NCBI GenBank assembly: GCA_029561345.1
Contig: JAKQJC010000067.1
Location: forward strand, 1 to 42,210
Direction of reading: 5' to 3'
DNA: 42,210 nucleotides
Source of the DNA: Chloroflexota bacterium
GTDB taxonomy: Bacteria; Chloroflexota; Anaerolineae; Anaerolineales; Anaerolineaceae
Each line of letters starts with the position of its first letter. The first letter of the stretch is position 1. This document shows positions 7,157 through 19,062 of this stretch, in pieces. Below the pieces are notes generated by a model, which worked only from the letters and a program-made list of their open reading frames with translations, did no database searches and was not told where the DNA came from. Position numbers and translations under genes: made by a program.

Positions 7157-9301
7157 ATGAAAGAACTTTACCGCAGGTTGTGGAGCCACCGGCCCAGCCA
7201 CCGTGCATCGCGAATCATCATTCTCGCGGTGACGGGGCTGGCGATTTTTGCTTCCTATGTGCTGCCCCTGGCCTTCAGGCCATCGGGTTATGAACTTGCG
7301 GTGGGCGATGTGGCCCCCTATGACATTCAGGCGCCCTATGCGCTGTCATACGAAAGCGAAGTGCTGACAGAGCGGGCGCGGGCGGAGATGGAAAAAAAGG
7401 TTTCATCGGTGTATTTGCCAGCTGACCCGGCCATTTCACGCCAGCAAATTGAGAAGATGCGCTCCATTCTGTATTTCATCAACACCGTGCGCCAGGATGC
7501 GTATGCCTCGTTCCAGCAAAAAGTGGAAGATCTCTCCATGATGGTGGATATTAAGATCACCCCGGCTGTGGCTGAGCAGCTCATCAACCTCAGCACCAGC
7601 CGCTGGGAAAGCGTGCAGCGTGAGGCGGAAAGCGTGCTGGAGCAGATGATGCGCAACACCATCCGCGAAGACCGGCTGGCGGAATACCGGCGCAATGTTC
7701 CATCCCTGATCAGTTATTCTGTTCCCCCAGAGGCTTCAGAAGTGATCATCAACCTGGTCACGCCGATGGTGGTAGCCAACAGCCTGTTCAGTCAGGAGCA
7801 GACGGAGGCCGCCCGGCAGGATGCGCGGGAATCGGTGGCTCCGGTGATGCAAAGCTTTATGGTCGATGAGGCGATTGTGCTGCGCGGGCAGGTGATTGGC
7901 GCCAAGGAATGGGAAGCCTTGTTGAAATATGAACTGGTGCAGCTTAAGACGGGAATCCGGGAAATGGCCGGGGCAGCCGCGGTGATTATCCTGATGGGCG
8001 GGTTTCTGACCCTGTATTTCCGGCGGCGGTTCATTGCCCCAGCCGACAACCTGCTGGCCTTGATGGTGATTGCTGCGATGATGATTTTGTTTTTGCTGGC
8101 GGCGCGGATATTCATTCCTAACCGGGCAGTGCTGCCTTATCTGTTCCCTCTGCCTGCCTTTGGCCTGACCCTGGCAGCGATGTATTCCAGCGTGGAAATT
8201 GCGATGATTTTCTCGCTGGTGATCAGCATTCTGGCGGCTTACGGGCTGCCCAACACGCTGGATTTGACCGTGTTTTATTTCATGTCCAGCCTGTGCGGCG
8301 TGCTGATTTTGGGGCGCGGCCGGCGCATGGTTTCGTTTGTTTTTTCAGCGCTGGCGGTGGGCGTGGCAGGTGGGACGGTGGTGCTGGCTTATCGCCTGCC
8401 GGACGGCCTGACGGATTGGTTTGGCCTGGCCACCTTGCTGGGAACCGCGTTTTTAAACGGGGTGTTTTCCACCAGCCTGGCACTGGTGCTGCAATTCCTG
8501 TTCTCATGGCTGACCGGAACCACCACAGCCCTGCAGCTGCTGGAGCTTTCGCGGCCTGACCATCCCCTGCTGCAGTATATTTTACGCAATGCACCGGGAA
8601 CCTACCAGCACAGCCTGCAGGTGGCCAACCTGGCCGAACAGGCGGCTGAGGCCATTGGTGCCGATGCCTTACTGGTGCGGGTGGGGGCGCTTTATCACGA
8701 CGCTGGCAAGGCCAACAATCCGCAATTCTTTATCGAGAACCAGGCAGGATCGCGTTTGAATCCGCACGATGACCTGGACCCGGCTTTCAGCGCTTCGGTG
8801 ATCATCCAGCACGTATCTGACGGGGATATCCTGGCGCGCAAGCACCGCCTGCCGGCCGGGATCAGGGCTTTCATCCTTGAACATCACGGCACACTGCTCA
8901 CTCGCTACCAGTATGCGCGCGCGATTGAAAAATCAGATGGACATGCTGAGCTGGTCAGCCAGGCCGCCTTCCGCTATCCAGGTCCGCGGCCAAAATCGCG
9001 TGAAACGGCGCTGTTGATGCTGGCAGATGGCGTTGAGGCGCGGGCGCGAGCCACGGTTCCCAAAAACCACGAAGAACTGCGCGACCTGATCAAACAGGCA
9101 TTTGATTATTACGAACACGAAGGGCAGCTGGATGAAACTCGCCTGACCCTGCGGGATTTGAACCTGGCCTCGGAATCTTTCTTTAACACCTTAAAGGGAA
9201 TGTACCATCCGCGGATTCACTATCCTGAAATCAAACAGAAGCAGCCAGCTGCCGGGCAACCGCAGCCGGAGCCGGAAAAATTGCCCGGAAACGGCTCATA
9301 A
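7157..9301 (+). CDS. PgpH-type 7TM-HD membrane phosphodiesterase (c-di-AMP hydrolase family)
   Basis: A 714-residue protein with one N-terminal transmembrane helix (about 20-40), a large extracytoplasmic region to about 270 (7TMR-HDED type), a block of hydrophobic helices at about 270-460, and a cytoplasmic HD domain. The HD dyad is H514-D515 in LYHDAGK, followed by EHHGT near 575-579 and an MLADGVEA motif near 619-627. This architecture is that of PgpH, which hydrolyses cyclic di-AMP to pApA. The neighbours YqeY, YbeY and diacylglycerol kinase match the conserved gene order in which this family is usually found. Substrate assignment rests on family knowledge. No clear Shine-Dalgarno sequence is seen before the ATG, so coupling to yqeY is likely. 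Confidence 0.9.
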   Translation: MKELYRRLWSHRPSHRASRIIILAVTGLAIFASYVLPLAFRPSGYELAVGDVAPYDIQAPYALSYESEVLTERARAEMEKKVSSVYLPADPAISRQQIEKMRSILYFINTVRQDAYASFQQKVEDLSMMVDIKITPAVAEQLINLSTSRWESVQREAESVLEQMMRNTIREDRLAEYRRNVPSLISYSVPPEASEVIINLVTPMVVANSLFSQEQTEAARQDARESVAPVMQSFMVDEAIVLRGQVIGAKEWEALLKYELVQLKTGIREMAGAAAVIILMGGFLTLYFRRRFIAPADNLLALMVIAAMMILFLLAARIFIPNRAVLPYLFPLPAFGLTLAAMYSSVEIAMIFSLVISILAAYGLPNTLDLTVFYFMSSLCGVLILGRGRRMVSFVFSALAVGVAGGTVVLAYRLPDGLTDWFGLATLLGTAFLNGVFSTSLALVLQFLFSWLTGTTTALQLLELSRPDHPLLQYILRNAPGTYQHSLQVANLAEQAAEAIGADALLVRVGALYHDAGKANNPQFFIENQAGSRLNPHDDLDPAFSASVIIQHVSDGDILARKHRLPAGIRAFILEHHGTLLTRYQYARAIEKSDGHAELVSQAAFRYPGPRPKSRETALLMLADGVEARARATVPKNHEELRDLIKQAFDYYEHEGQLDETRLTLRDLNLASESFFNTLKGMYHPRIHYPEIKQKQPAAGQPQPEPEKLPGNGS

Positions 9302-9333
9302 TCGAGGTTTCTGGGGTGTATGGAGAAAAAAGG

Positions 9334-9786
9334 ATGATCAATTTACAAATTCTGGAAACCTTTGAGGAAAAGGTGGCGACTGAACTGTTGGAAAAGGCAG
9401 CCCTGGCCGTTTTAAAGCACGAAGAGCAGCCCGCAGCAGTTGAATTGACGATTGTAATCACAGATGATGCTGAGATCCGTTACCTGAACCAGCAGTTCCG
9501 CGATGTGGACGCACCGACGGATGTGCTGTCGTTCCCGGCAGACGAGGTCGATCCGGATACGGGCAACACCTACCTGGGAGATATCATCATCTCCTACCCG
9601 CGGGTCTGCCGCCAATCTGAAGCCGGCGGCCACGCCCCCGAGCACGAGCTGGAGTTGCTGGTGGTGCACGGCGTTCTGCACCTGCTGGGTTATGATCACG
9701 CAGAAGCAGACGAAAAAGAGACCATGTGGGCAGCGCAGGCTGAGATTCTGGCCGGTCTGGGGAACCCGCTGCAAAATCCGGGGTAG
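9334..9786 (+). CDS. ybeY: Endoribonuclease YbeY (16S rRNA maturation)
   Basis: A 150-residue single-domain metalloprotein. The zinc motif HGVLHLLGYDH (H112, H116, H122) is intact, as is the upstream T-D-V-L-S-F-P (62-68). YbeY takes part in 16S rRNA 3' end processing and ribosome quality control. I choose ATG 9334 because GGAG lies eight bases upstream; a GTG six codons earlier (9316) would place that site inside the gene. It follows the 7TM-HD gene and precedes the lipid kinase by one base, a conserved arrangement in many bacteria. Confidence 0.95.
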   Translation: MINLQILETFEEKVATELLEKAALAVLKHEEQPAAVELTIVITDDAEIRYLNQQFRDVDAPTDVLSFPADEVDPDTGNTYLGDIIISYPRVCRQSEAGGHAPEHELELLVVHGVLHLLGYDHAEADEKETMWAAQAEILAGLGNPLQNPG

Positions 9787-9787
9787 G

Positions 9788-10162
9788 ATGATGGTGGAAT
9801 TTGTCATTTCCCGTTTACATTCATTCAAAAATGCGTTTGCCGGCTGGTGGTATGTTGTTCGCACTCAGCGCAACGCCTGGATTCACATGCTGGCCACCAT
9901 TTGCGTGGTTCTGATGGCCTCATGGTTGAATGTGTCGCTGATAGATTGGGCGCTGCTGGTTTTTGCCATTGCACTGGTGTGGATTTCGGAATTCTTGAAC
10001 ACTGCGTTGGAAGCGGTGGTGGATCTGGCCAGCCCACAGCGCCATCCGCTGGCCAAGGTGGGTAAGGATGTGGGCGCGGCTGCTGTGCTGATTGCAGCTG
10101 CTTCTGCCGTGGTGATTGGTTTGCTGGTGATGGGGCCGCCGTTGTGGCATAAATTCTTTTAG
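9788..10162 (+). CDS. dgkA: Diacylglycerol / undecaprenol kinase (DgkA family)
   Basis: A protein of about 124 residues with three hydrophobic helices and the family signature E-F-L-N-T-A-L-E-A-V-V-D near residues 68-79, followed by K-V-G-K-D-V-G-A-A-A-V-L. These residues bind Mg-ATP in small integral-membrane lipid kinases. In organisms outside the Gammaproteobacteria the substrate is usually undecaprenol rather than diacylglycerol, so the protein may recycle the peptidoglycan carrier lipid. The start is either of two adjacent ATGs (9788 or 9791), immediately after the ybeY stop. It is the last gene of the operon; no intrinsic terminator is apparent in the 150 bases that follow. Confidence 0.9.
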   Translation: MMVEFVISRLHSFKNAFAGWWYVVRTQRNAWIHMLATICVVLMASWLNVSLIDWALLVFAIALVWISEFLNTALEAVVDLASPQRHPLAKVGKDVGAAAVLIAAASAVVIGLLVMGPPLWHKFF

Positions 10163-10248
10163 GCAAATGATCTGGCTCTGGAAAATTACCGGTTGTCTTT
10201 TGCATCATGTGTGATCGGAGACTGCTTGTTGAGGTGTTAAATTTACGA

Positions 10249-10290
10249 CGCAAAAAATATGGGGATCATTTATATATTTTGCGCTATACT
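10249..10290 (+). promoter_or_regulatory. Inverted repeat and candidate -10 box before the FIST operon
   Basis: A 12-bp inverted repeat with one mismatch (10249-10260 and 10272-10283; arms CGCAAAAAATAT and ATATATTTTGCG, 11-base spacer) abuts TATACT at 10285-10290, 22 bases before the FIST gene start. The repeat covers the place where a -35 box would be, where no good match exists, suggesting an activator or repressor site. The assignment is inference from position and symmetry. Confidence 0.45.
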
Positions 10291-10312
10291 GATTGCATAA
10301 GGAGCATGCCGT

Positions 10313-11446
10313 ATGAAAGTTGAGCAATCCAAGCGCACGATCGATGGATGGGTGATTCCTCCAATGGGTAAGTTAAAAGAGAAGGCCCAATGGGTTCTTG
10401 TTTTTGGCTCTCCCGCCATGCTGACAGATCAGAAGAGCCTTCTGGCTGTGCAGGCGGCATACCCTGCGGCACAAATCATGGGATGCTCGACGGCCGGCGA
10501 AATCTGTGATGTGCATGTTGCAGATGAGACGCTGGTTGTGACAGCTGTTTACTTTGAACACACCCGCCTGGAAATAGCGCATGCCGAAGCCAACCATATC
10601 CGCCAGAGCGGATTTGCCGGGGAAGCCCTGGGAAGGGTTTTAAATCAATCTGGGTTGACCCATGTTTTTGTCCTCTCAGATGGTCTGACGGTGAATGGAA
10701 GCGAACTGGTGAACGGTCTGATGCGCCAGCTGCCTGCCAAAGTGGCTGTCACCGGGGGCCTGGCAGGGGATGGCGTGCGGTTTAGGCGCACATATGTGTC
10801 CATTAACGGTGAGTCGCGCCCCAATTATGTTTCTGCGGTGGGATTCTACGGCAATCATCTGAAAGTGGGGTATGGGTCAGTGGGTGGATGGGATCCTTTT
10901 GGCGCTGAATGGACCATCACCCGCTCTGAAGGCAGCATCCTGTATGAACTGGACGGTATTTCTGCTTTGAACCTGTACAAACGTTACCTGGGTGATGAGG
11001 TAGCGGGCCTGCCGGCCAGTGCATTGCTTTTCCCCCTGAGCCTGGAAGTGCCGGGAGCCGATCAGCCGGTGGTGCGCACCATTCTGGCAGTAGACGAGAC
11101 AAATGGCACCATGACTTTTGCTGGAGATATGCCGGTGGGAGCCAGAGCCCGCCTGATGAAAGCCAACTTTGAGCGCCTGGTTGAAGGGGCCAACACGGCC
11201 GCAAAAATCAGCCGGGGGGAAAACGATACCCCGGCGGACCTGGCCATTTTGATCAGCTGTGTGGGCCGGAAGCTGGTGTTGAAACAGCGGGTTGAAGAAG
11301 AGGTGGAAACAGTGCGCGAAATGCTGGGACCAGCCGCAGTGATGACTGGTTTTTATTCATATGGCGAAATTTCTCCGTTCAAACCAGGCGTGCGCTGCGC
11401 ACTGCATAACCAGACCATGACCGTGACCACTTTTACGGAGATTTGA
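10313..11446 (+). CDS. FIST domain sensory protein
   Basis: A 377-residue protein with FIST_N followed by FIST_C. The GCSTAGEI motif (about residues 57-64), the TGGLAGDG region (about 146-153), and a C-terminal [10 protein letters not shown] motif (about 346-355) are hallmarks. FIST domains are predicted to bind small ligands, possibly amino acids, and usually feed into two-component or c-di-GMP pathways. AAGGAG eight bases before the ATG supports the start. It is directly followed by a hybrid histidine kinase gene, five bases away, so it is probably the input component for that kinase. No membrane segment is seen; it should act in the cytoplasm. Confidence 0.93.
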   Translation: MKVEQSKRTIDGWVIPPMGKLKEKAQWVLVFGSPAMLTDQKSLLAVQAAYPAAQIMGCSTAGEICDVHVADETLVVTAVYFEHTRLEIAHAEANHIRQSGFAGEALGRVLNQSGLTHVFVLSDGLTVNGSELVNGLMRQLPAKVAVTGGLAGDGVRFRRTYVSINGESRPNYVSAVGFYGNHLKVGYGSVGGWDPFGAEWTITRSEGSILYELDGISALNLYKRYLGDEVAGLPASALLFPLSLEVPGADQPVVRTILAVDETNGTMTFAGDMPVGARARLMKANFERLVEGANTAAKISRGENDTPADLAILISCVGRKLVLKQRVEEEVETVREMLGPAAVMTGFYSYGEISPFKPGVRCALHNQTMTVTTFTEI

Positions 11447-11451
11447 GCAGC

Positions 11452-14814
<3,363 letters not shown>

Positions 14815-14823
14815 GAGGGCGGC

Positions 14824-15931
14824 ATGGTGGATAAAGCGACGGGAAAAATACTGGTAGTGGATGACGACCGTCTGGCGCGCCTGTTGTTGAGTACCAGCCT
14901 TGAAGAAGAAGGCTATGAGGTTGACACGGCTGAAAACGGCAAGACGGGTCTGATAATGTTGGATGCAAAAGAATATGACATGCTGCTGCTGGATCTGCTG
15001 ATGCCGGAGATGAATGGTTATGAAGTTTTGGAGCAGTTGAATGCCAATGGACTGCTTTACCGGATGCCGGTGGTGGTGATTTCGGCGCTTGACGACCTGG
15101 AAAGCACCGTGAAATGCATAGAAATGGGGGCAGATGATTACATTTTCAAGCCTTTTGAGCGGGTGCTGTTGAAGGCCAGGGTTTCGGCCAGCCTGGAGAA
15201 AAAAACGCCTGCGCGACCGCGAGATCATGTACCGCAAGCAAATCGAGGACTATAACCTTTACCTGGAACAGCGGGTGCGCGAACAGGTGCAGGAGATCAG
15301 CGCGGCGCAGCTGGCCACCAACCTGGCGCTGGCCAAACTGGCCGAGTCGCGTGACCATGAAACAGGCATGCATCTGGAGCGTGTGCGGGAATATACGCGG
15401 GTGCTGCTGCAGCAGCTGCGCCAGCGGCCGGCTTACGCCAAGGCCATTGATGACCAGTTTATTGAAAGCGTCTATGCGGCCAGCGTTTTGCACGATATTG
15501 GCAAGGTGGGTATTCCTGATTCAATTCTGCTCAAACCCAGCGCCTTATCGGTGGACGAATTTGAGCTCATGAAGAAACACACCATCATCGGCGCGGAAAC
15601 CCTGCGCACGGTGGACCGCTTGTATCCGCGCAACCGCTTCATCATTATTGGCATTCAAATTGCGGAAAGTCATCATGAACACTGGAACGGTCAGGGTTAC
15701 CCCTTTGGCTTGAGCAAGACGGCTATCCCGCTGGCCGGCCGGGTGATGGCGCTGGCAGATGTGTATGATGCCCTGATTTCAAAGCGGGTTTACAAGGTTC
15801 CGTGGAGCCATCAGGCCAGCGCGCGGCATATTTTGGAACAGCGGGGGATCCATTTTGACCCGGATGTGGTGGATTGTTTTATTGAACTGGAACAGGTCTT
15901 TGTGGATATTGCCACGCGCTTCAAGGATTAA
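14824..15931 (+). pseudogene. REC-HD-GYP response regulator interrupted by a one-base frameshift
   Basis: The first reading frame (from ATG 14824, AGGAGG just upstream) encodes a receiver domain with phospho-acceptor D57 in LLLDLLMPEMNG and a conserved Lys in FKPFE. After GCCAGCCTGGAG it enters a run of seven A residues (about 15199-15205) and leaves frame, stopping at 15255. The frame one base ahead continues the expected protein: a coiled-coil linker and an HD-GYP domain with HETGMHLERV, LHDIGK, HTIIGAE, HHEHWNGQGYP and LADVYDAL. Six instead of seven A residues would give one continuous protein of about 368 residues. HD-GYP enzymes hydrolyse cyclic di-GMP, and the metal ligands are intact. 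It may be a genuine mutation, slippage-dependent expression or a sequencing error. An ATG at 15227 could also start a separate HD-GYP protein. The 3' end overlaps the convergent queG by 11 bases. Confidence 0.85.
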
Positions 15932-16958
15932 TCCGGCGCCTGATCTGATCCTGAGCCCAGGCTGCCGCTTCCCGTAATTCCGGATCCATTTCATATTGCA
16001 CGAAGTTTTCCAACGCTGGCAGGTGAACGGCGGTGCCGCTGTTGCCCAGCACGGCAAAGGCGCTGCGCAGCAGCCCGCGGCGGCGCGCCCGCTGCAGCGG
16101 GGTGGCGCTGTAGCGGGTTTTAAATTCAGCCGGCGAAAGATGAATGGTTTCCAACAGGTCAATTTCATTGTCACAGGTTGGGGCGGCATGGCTGCGAGCG
16201 TTCCAGGGGCAGACCGTCTGGCAGATATCACAACCGAAAACCTGGCTTTTGAGCGCCGGACGCAGTTCAGGGGGAATGGATTCCCTGTTTTCAATGGTCA
16301 GGTATGAGAGGCAGCGGCGGGCATCGAGCTGGCGGTTTTCGCCCAGGCAGCCGGTGGGGCAGGCTTCGATGCAGCGGCGGCAGGCGCCGCAGAAGTGATC
16401 TGTATATGGAAGATCGGGGGGCAGTTCCAGGGTGAGCATCAATTCAGCCAGAAAGAACCATGAGCCCAGGCGCGGATGGATGAGGCAGGTGTTGCGGCCA
16501 ACCCAGCCGAGGCCGGCCTGCACGGCCAGGTCGCGTTCCAGCAGGTGAGCGGAATCCACGCAGGCTTTCCAGGCAAAGGGCTGCGGTGTGAGGGTCTGAA
16601 GGAAGCATGCCAGCCGCTCTAGGCGGGGCGGCAAAGTGTTGTGATAATCGGGGCCGGCGGCATAAGCAGCAATTTTACCGTAACCCGGACGGGGTGGGAC
16701 TGGCGTCGGAGGGGCATAGGGGAAAGCCAGCACCAGAATGCTGCGGCAGCCAGGTAAAAGGCTGGCGGGATCCCGGCGGCCGGTCAGGGCGCGCTCGCTG
16801 CCCAGGTAAGCCATGCCGGCATGAAGCCCGGCCTTAAGCCAGGCTTCATAAGCAGGAAAATGCGGGGTTTGAAGAGGTAGGGTGACGCCGGCAAGCACAA
16901 AGCCGAGGCGGAGAGCCTCGGCTTTAAGCTGGTTTTTGATCTCAACAGGATCGGCCAC
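15921..16958 (-). CDS. queG: Epoxyqueuosine reductase
   Basis: A 345-residue cobalamin- and iron-sulfur-dependent enzyme that reduces epoxyqueuosine to queuosine at the wobble position of GUN-anticodon tRNAs. Two [4Fe-4S] clusters are visible: C190-x2-C193-x2-C196-x3-C200 and C243-x2-C246-x3-C250, with C216 likely completing the set. The active-site Asp lies in VDSAHLLERDLA near residue 135. A HEAT-like C-terminal tail (about 277-345) is present as in other QueG proteins. Its 3' end overlaps the convergent HD-GYP gene by 11 bases. Downstream of the Ig-lipoprotein gene on the same strand? No: it is transcribed after that gene (14 bases apart), so the two may be cotranscribed. Confidence 0.93.
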   Translation of the reverse strand: MADPVEIKNQLKAEALRLGFVLAGVTLPLQTPHFPAYEAWLKAGLHAGMAYLGSERALTGRRDPASLLPGCRSILVLAFPYAPPTPVPPRPGYGKIAAYAAGPDYHNTLPPRLERLACFLQTLTPQPFAWKACVDSAHLLERDLAVQAGLGWVGRNTCLIHPRLGSWFFLAELMLTLELPPDLPYTDHFCGACRRCIEACPTGCLGENRQLDARRCLSYLTIENRESIPPELRPALKSQVFGCDICQTVCPWNARSHAAPTCDNEIDLLETIHLSPAEFKTRYSATPLQRARRRGLLRSAFAVLGNSGTAVHLPALENFVQYEMDPELREAAAWAQDQIRRRINP

Positions 16959-16972
16959 GCTGCTATGACGCT

Positions 16973-17698
16973 TCAGGGAACATCCGTTGAAGCCGCCGGA
17001 GTGGGGGTTTCTGTGGGGGTGAGGGTGGGGGTAGCAGCGATGGTAGTGCTGGTGGAAGCCAAGCTGCTGACCACTTCAATTTCCACCCAGACGATAGGTT
17101 TGAAATTCTGGCCTTTGTCATTCTGTAGGGTCCAGTTGCCGTGCTTGATGCCAGTGGAAGCGGGGGCGGTGAAGGTGACAGAAATATCGATGGTTTCACC
17201 GGGCTTGACCTCATGCGGCAGGTTCACATCCGCGCCGCCCATCTGATCGCCGCCAAAGAAGCGCAGGGCATAAGCGGTGGTCCAGGTGGTGGTGCCGGTG
17301 TTGCGCAGCGTCCAGGTTTTGGTGAAGCTGGTTCCGGCCACAAACTTGGTTTTATCGGGGATGTTCTCGCTGACATATTCCGCGCGGTCCGGGGCAAATT
17401 CGGTGGTGGGGGTGGGGGGCAGCGGGGTGTTGGTGGCCGTGCCAACCGGCGGGAGAGGGGTGTTGGTGGCTGCCGGGGTGGAAGTGGGTGGTTCAGGGGT
17501 GAAAGTGGCAGTGGCCGGCGGCGTGGGGGTGGATGAGGGGGTCAGGTTGGCGATGCGGGTCAGTTCGGCCTGCACGGTGATGGCAGATTCGGTATACCGA
17601 ACATTGGGGTCGGTGGTGGCTGCGGGCGAACCGCAGGCGGCCAGGAAAAGCAGGCTGGCAGCAGCCAGCGTCCAGGCCAATTTTCTTACTTGAAACAT
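16973..17698 (-). CDS. Lipoprotein with NBR1-like Ig domain
   Basis: A 241-residue secreted protein. The signal peptide ends in a lipobox (L-A-A-C, lipid-modified Cys22), followed by a Thr/Pro-rich low-complexity spacer (about 58-100), an Ig-like domain of the NBR1/'next to BRCA1' type (about 110-208, with WTLRNTGTTTWT and an HGNW motif), and a second Thr/Pro-rich tail. In bacteria, especially Chloroflexota, such domains occur on surface proteins and probably bind partners or the wall. The start at 17698 is chosen because GGAGG lies just upstream and the signal peptide begins there; an upstream in-frame ATG at 17767 would prefix 23 residues unlike a leader. Function beyond surface display is unknown. 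Confidence 0.88.
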   Translation of the reverse strand: MFQVRKLAWTLAAASLLFLAACGSPAATTDPNVRYTESAITVQAELTRIANLTPSSTPTPPATATFTPEPPTSTPAATNTPLPPVGTATNTPLPPTPTTEFAPDRAEYVSENIPDKTKFVAGTSFTKTWTLRNTGTTTWTTAYALRFFGGDQMGGADVNLPHEVKPGETIDISVTFTAPASTGIKHGNWTLQNDKGQNFKPIVWVEIEVVSSLASTSTTIAATPTLTPTETPTPAASTDVP

Positions 17699-17793
17699 GC
17701 AAATCCTCCAAAAGGGTAAAAAAACTTGAGCGGGCGTAATTGTCCTACCTATAAACGAAATTGTCAAGGTGGCGAGGAGGATTGGTGCAGGAT

Positions 17794-17830
17794 AAAAGCG
17801 GGCCGGAGGGGGTATCTCCGGCCCGCTTTT
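17794..17830 (-). terminator. Bidirectional-looking intrinsic terminator
   Basis: A perfect 15-bp inverted repeat (17794-17808 with 17816-17830) with a seven-base loop. The arm ends are AAAA/TTTT, so a short T-tract follows the stem on the minus strand. It lies 12 bases past the stop of the C45 hydrolase gene and before the Ig-lipoprotein gene, so it separates these two minus-strand units. Confidence 0.88.
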
Positions 17831-17841
17831 TGAGGCGAGAC

Positions 17842-18960
17842 TCAGGCCCAGAATTCAGACGGGGCCTTTTCCAGCGGCAGAACCGCCGGAATAAAGCTGA
17901 TTTCCTGAGGCTGTGTGAGATCAAAGCGTCGCCAGGGGTTGTGGGTGGGCGCGCCAAAGCACACCTCCATCACCTGGCTGGCCGGATCGAAGACCATGCT
18001 GTGGAGGGTGCCAAAGTATTCGTCATAGTAGGGACAGCACAGCCCTTTGGGGTAGGGTTCGGCAAGGATATCTTTTATCGAAGCAAGGGTGACATCCGGC
18101 GCATTCTGCTGCAGGCGGCTGCCGATCTGGTGGTAGCGCACGAAGGAGTTGGGGAAAACCGGATAGGGCGAAGATTGCAGAACGGTATGGTTGGTGGAGA
18201 TGAGCGCGGTTTCCGCACCGGGTTCGCCCAGCCAGCGCACGGCATGGCGGGGGCCGTCCACTTCAACCAGGGCTGCCCGGCCATCGGCGCTGCTGATGAT
18301 GAGGTTGGTGTTGCAGCTGAGCGGCAGCGAACGGAGAATGTTCAGGCCGTCTTCAACGCTGGCGGCGTTTTCCAGGATGGCGCGCACCAGCACCCAGAAC
18401 TGGAAACCTGCCTGGGGCGGAGCGGAGAGGGGCGGTTTGTAACCCACCGGCAGGCCGCCGGAGGAAGTGGTCACGCACAGGCCGCGTTCATTCATGCCAT
18501 CCATGCGCCCGAGCACCATCAGTGAAAAACCACTGTGGCGCAGGCGGCCGTTCACGGCGGTGGTGCAGAGGCGCAGGTCATCTTCGCGGTCGGCGAATTC
18601 GTAGCTGCGGCCGATGAGGATGCGGCCTTCACGGGTGATGGAGGAATGGACGGCAAACTGGCTGCAGGCGCCGGGGACGAGGTAACTTTGAACAAAAAAG
18701 ATCAATTCTTCCGGGTCGGCGCGCAGGCCGGCCGCCAGGCCTTCGGCTTCGGCATACAGGTCAGGCACATATTGCTGGAAGAGGCTGGCAAGCGACCTGG
18801 CCTGTTCGCGGGTGACCAGTTGGCGCCCGGAGCGCATAAATTCCACCCAGGCGGGGACGCCGCGCAGCGCGGCGCCCTGCAGGGCGCCGATATCATAAGG
18901 GCTGCCCTGCATCACAATATGCGAGAAGGTTGCGTTTCTTTGTTGGGGGGTGTGGGTCAT
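17842..18960 (-). CDS. C45-family Ntn hydrolase (acyltransferase / linear amide hydrolase)
   Basis: A 372-residue protein of the peptidase C45 / acyl-CoA:6-aminopenicillanate acyltransferase-like group. The autocatalytic nucleophile is likely Cys99 in PGACSQFAV, followed by the family's GRSYEF and DGMNERGLCV motifs. Such N-terminal-nucleophile enzymes cleave amide bonds in compounds such as N-acyl amino acids, bile salts or penicillins; the substrate here is unknown. No signal peptide is seen, so it should be cytoplasmic, in contrast to the lipoprotein relative at 39778-40776. A strong terminator follows. Spacing of about 100 bases from the AraC regulator upstream on the same strand leaves room for its own promoter. 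Confidence 0.85.
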   Translation of the reverse strand: MTHTPQQRNATFSHIVMQGSPYDIGALQGAALRGVPAWVEFMRSGRQLVTREQARSLASLFQQYVPDLYAEAEGLAAGLRADPEELIFFVQSYLVPGACSQFAVHSSITREGRILIGRSYEFADREDDLRLCTTAVNGRLRHSGFSLMVLGRMDGMNERGLCVTTSSGGLPVGYKPPLSAPPQAGFQFWVLVRAILENAASVEDGLNILRSLPLSCNTNLIISSADGRAALVEVDGPRHAVRWLGEPGAETALISTNHTVLQSSPYPVFPNSFVRYHQIGSRLQQNAPDVTLASIKDILAEPYPKGLCCPYYDEYFGTLHSMVFDPASQVMEVCFGAPTHNPWRRFDLTQPQEISFIPAVLPLEKAPSEFWA

Positions 18961-19062
18961 TTGATAAGCTCCTGTGTTTGATTGAGATGCTTCAAGGATA
19001 CCGCGAAGCGGCCAGGGCTGCTTCTCAAATCGAGCGCATCGCTTTGCAATTCTTGCGAAACC

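Noticed and set aside
9503..9787. N-terminal extension of the lipid kinase frame back to 9503
   Set aside because: This part overlaps ybeY in another frame and reads as an Arg/Trp-rich shadow; the kinase begins at 9788/9791.
15199..15205. Programmed -1 ribosomal frameshift at the A7 run
   Set aside because: The in-frame codons are GAG AAA AAA ACG, so a tandem -1 slip would pair poorly, and the continuing protein lies in the +1 frame, not -1.
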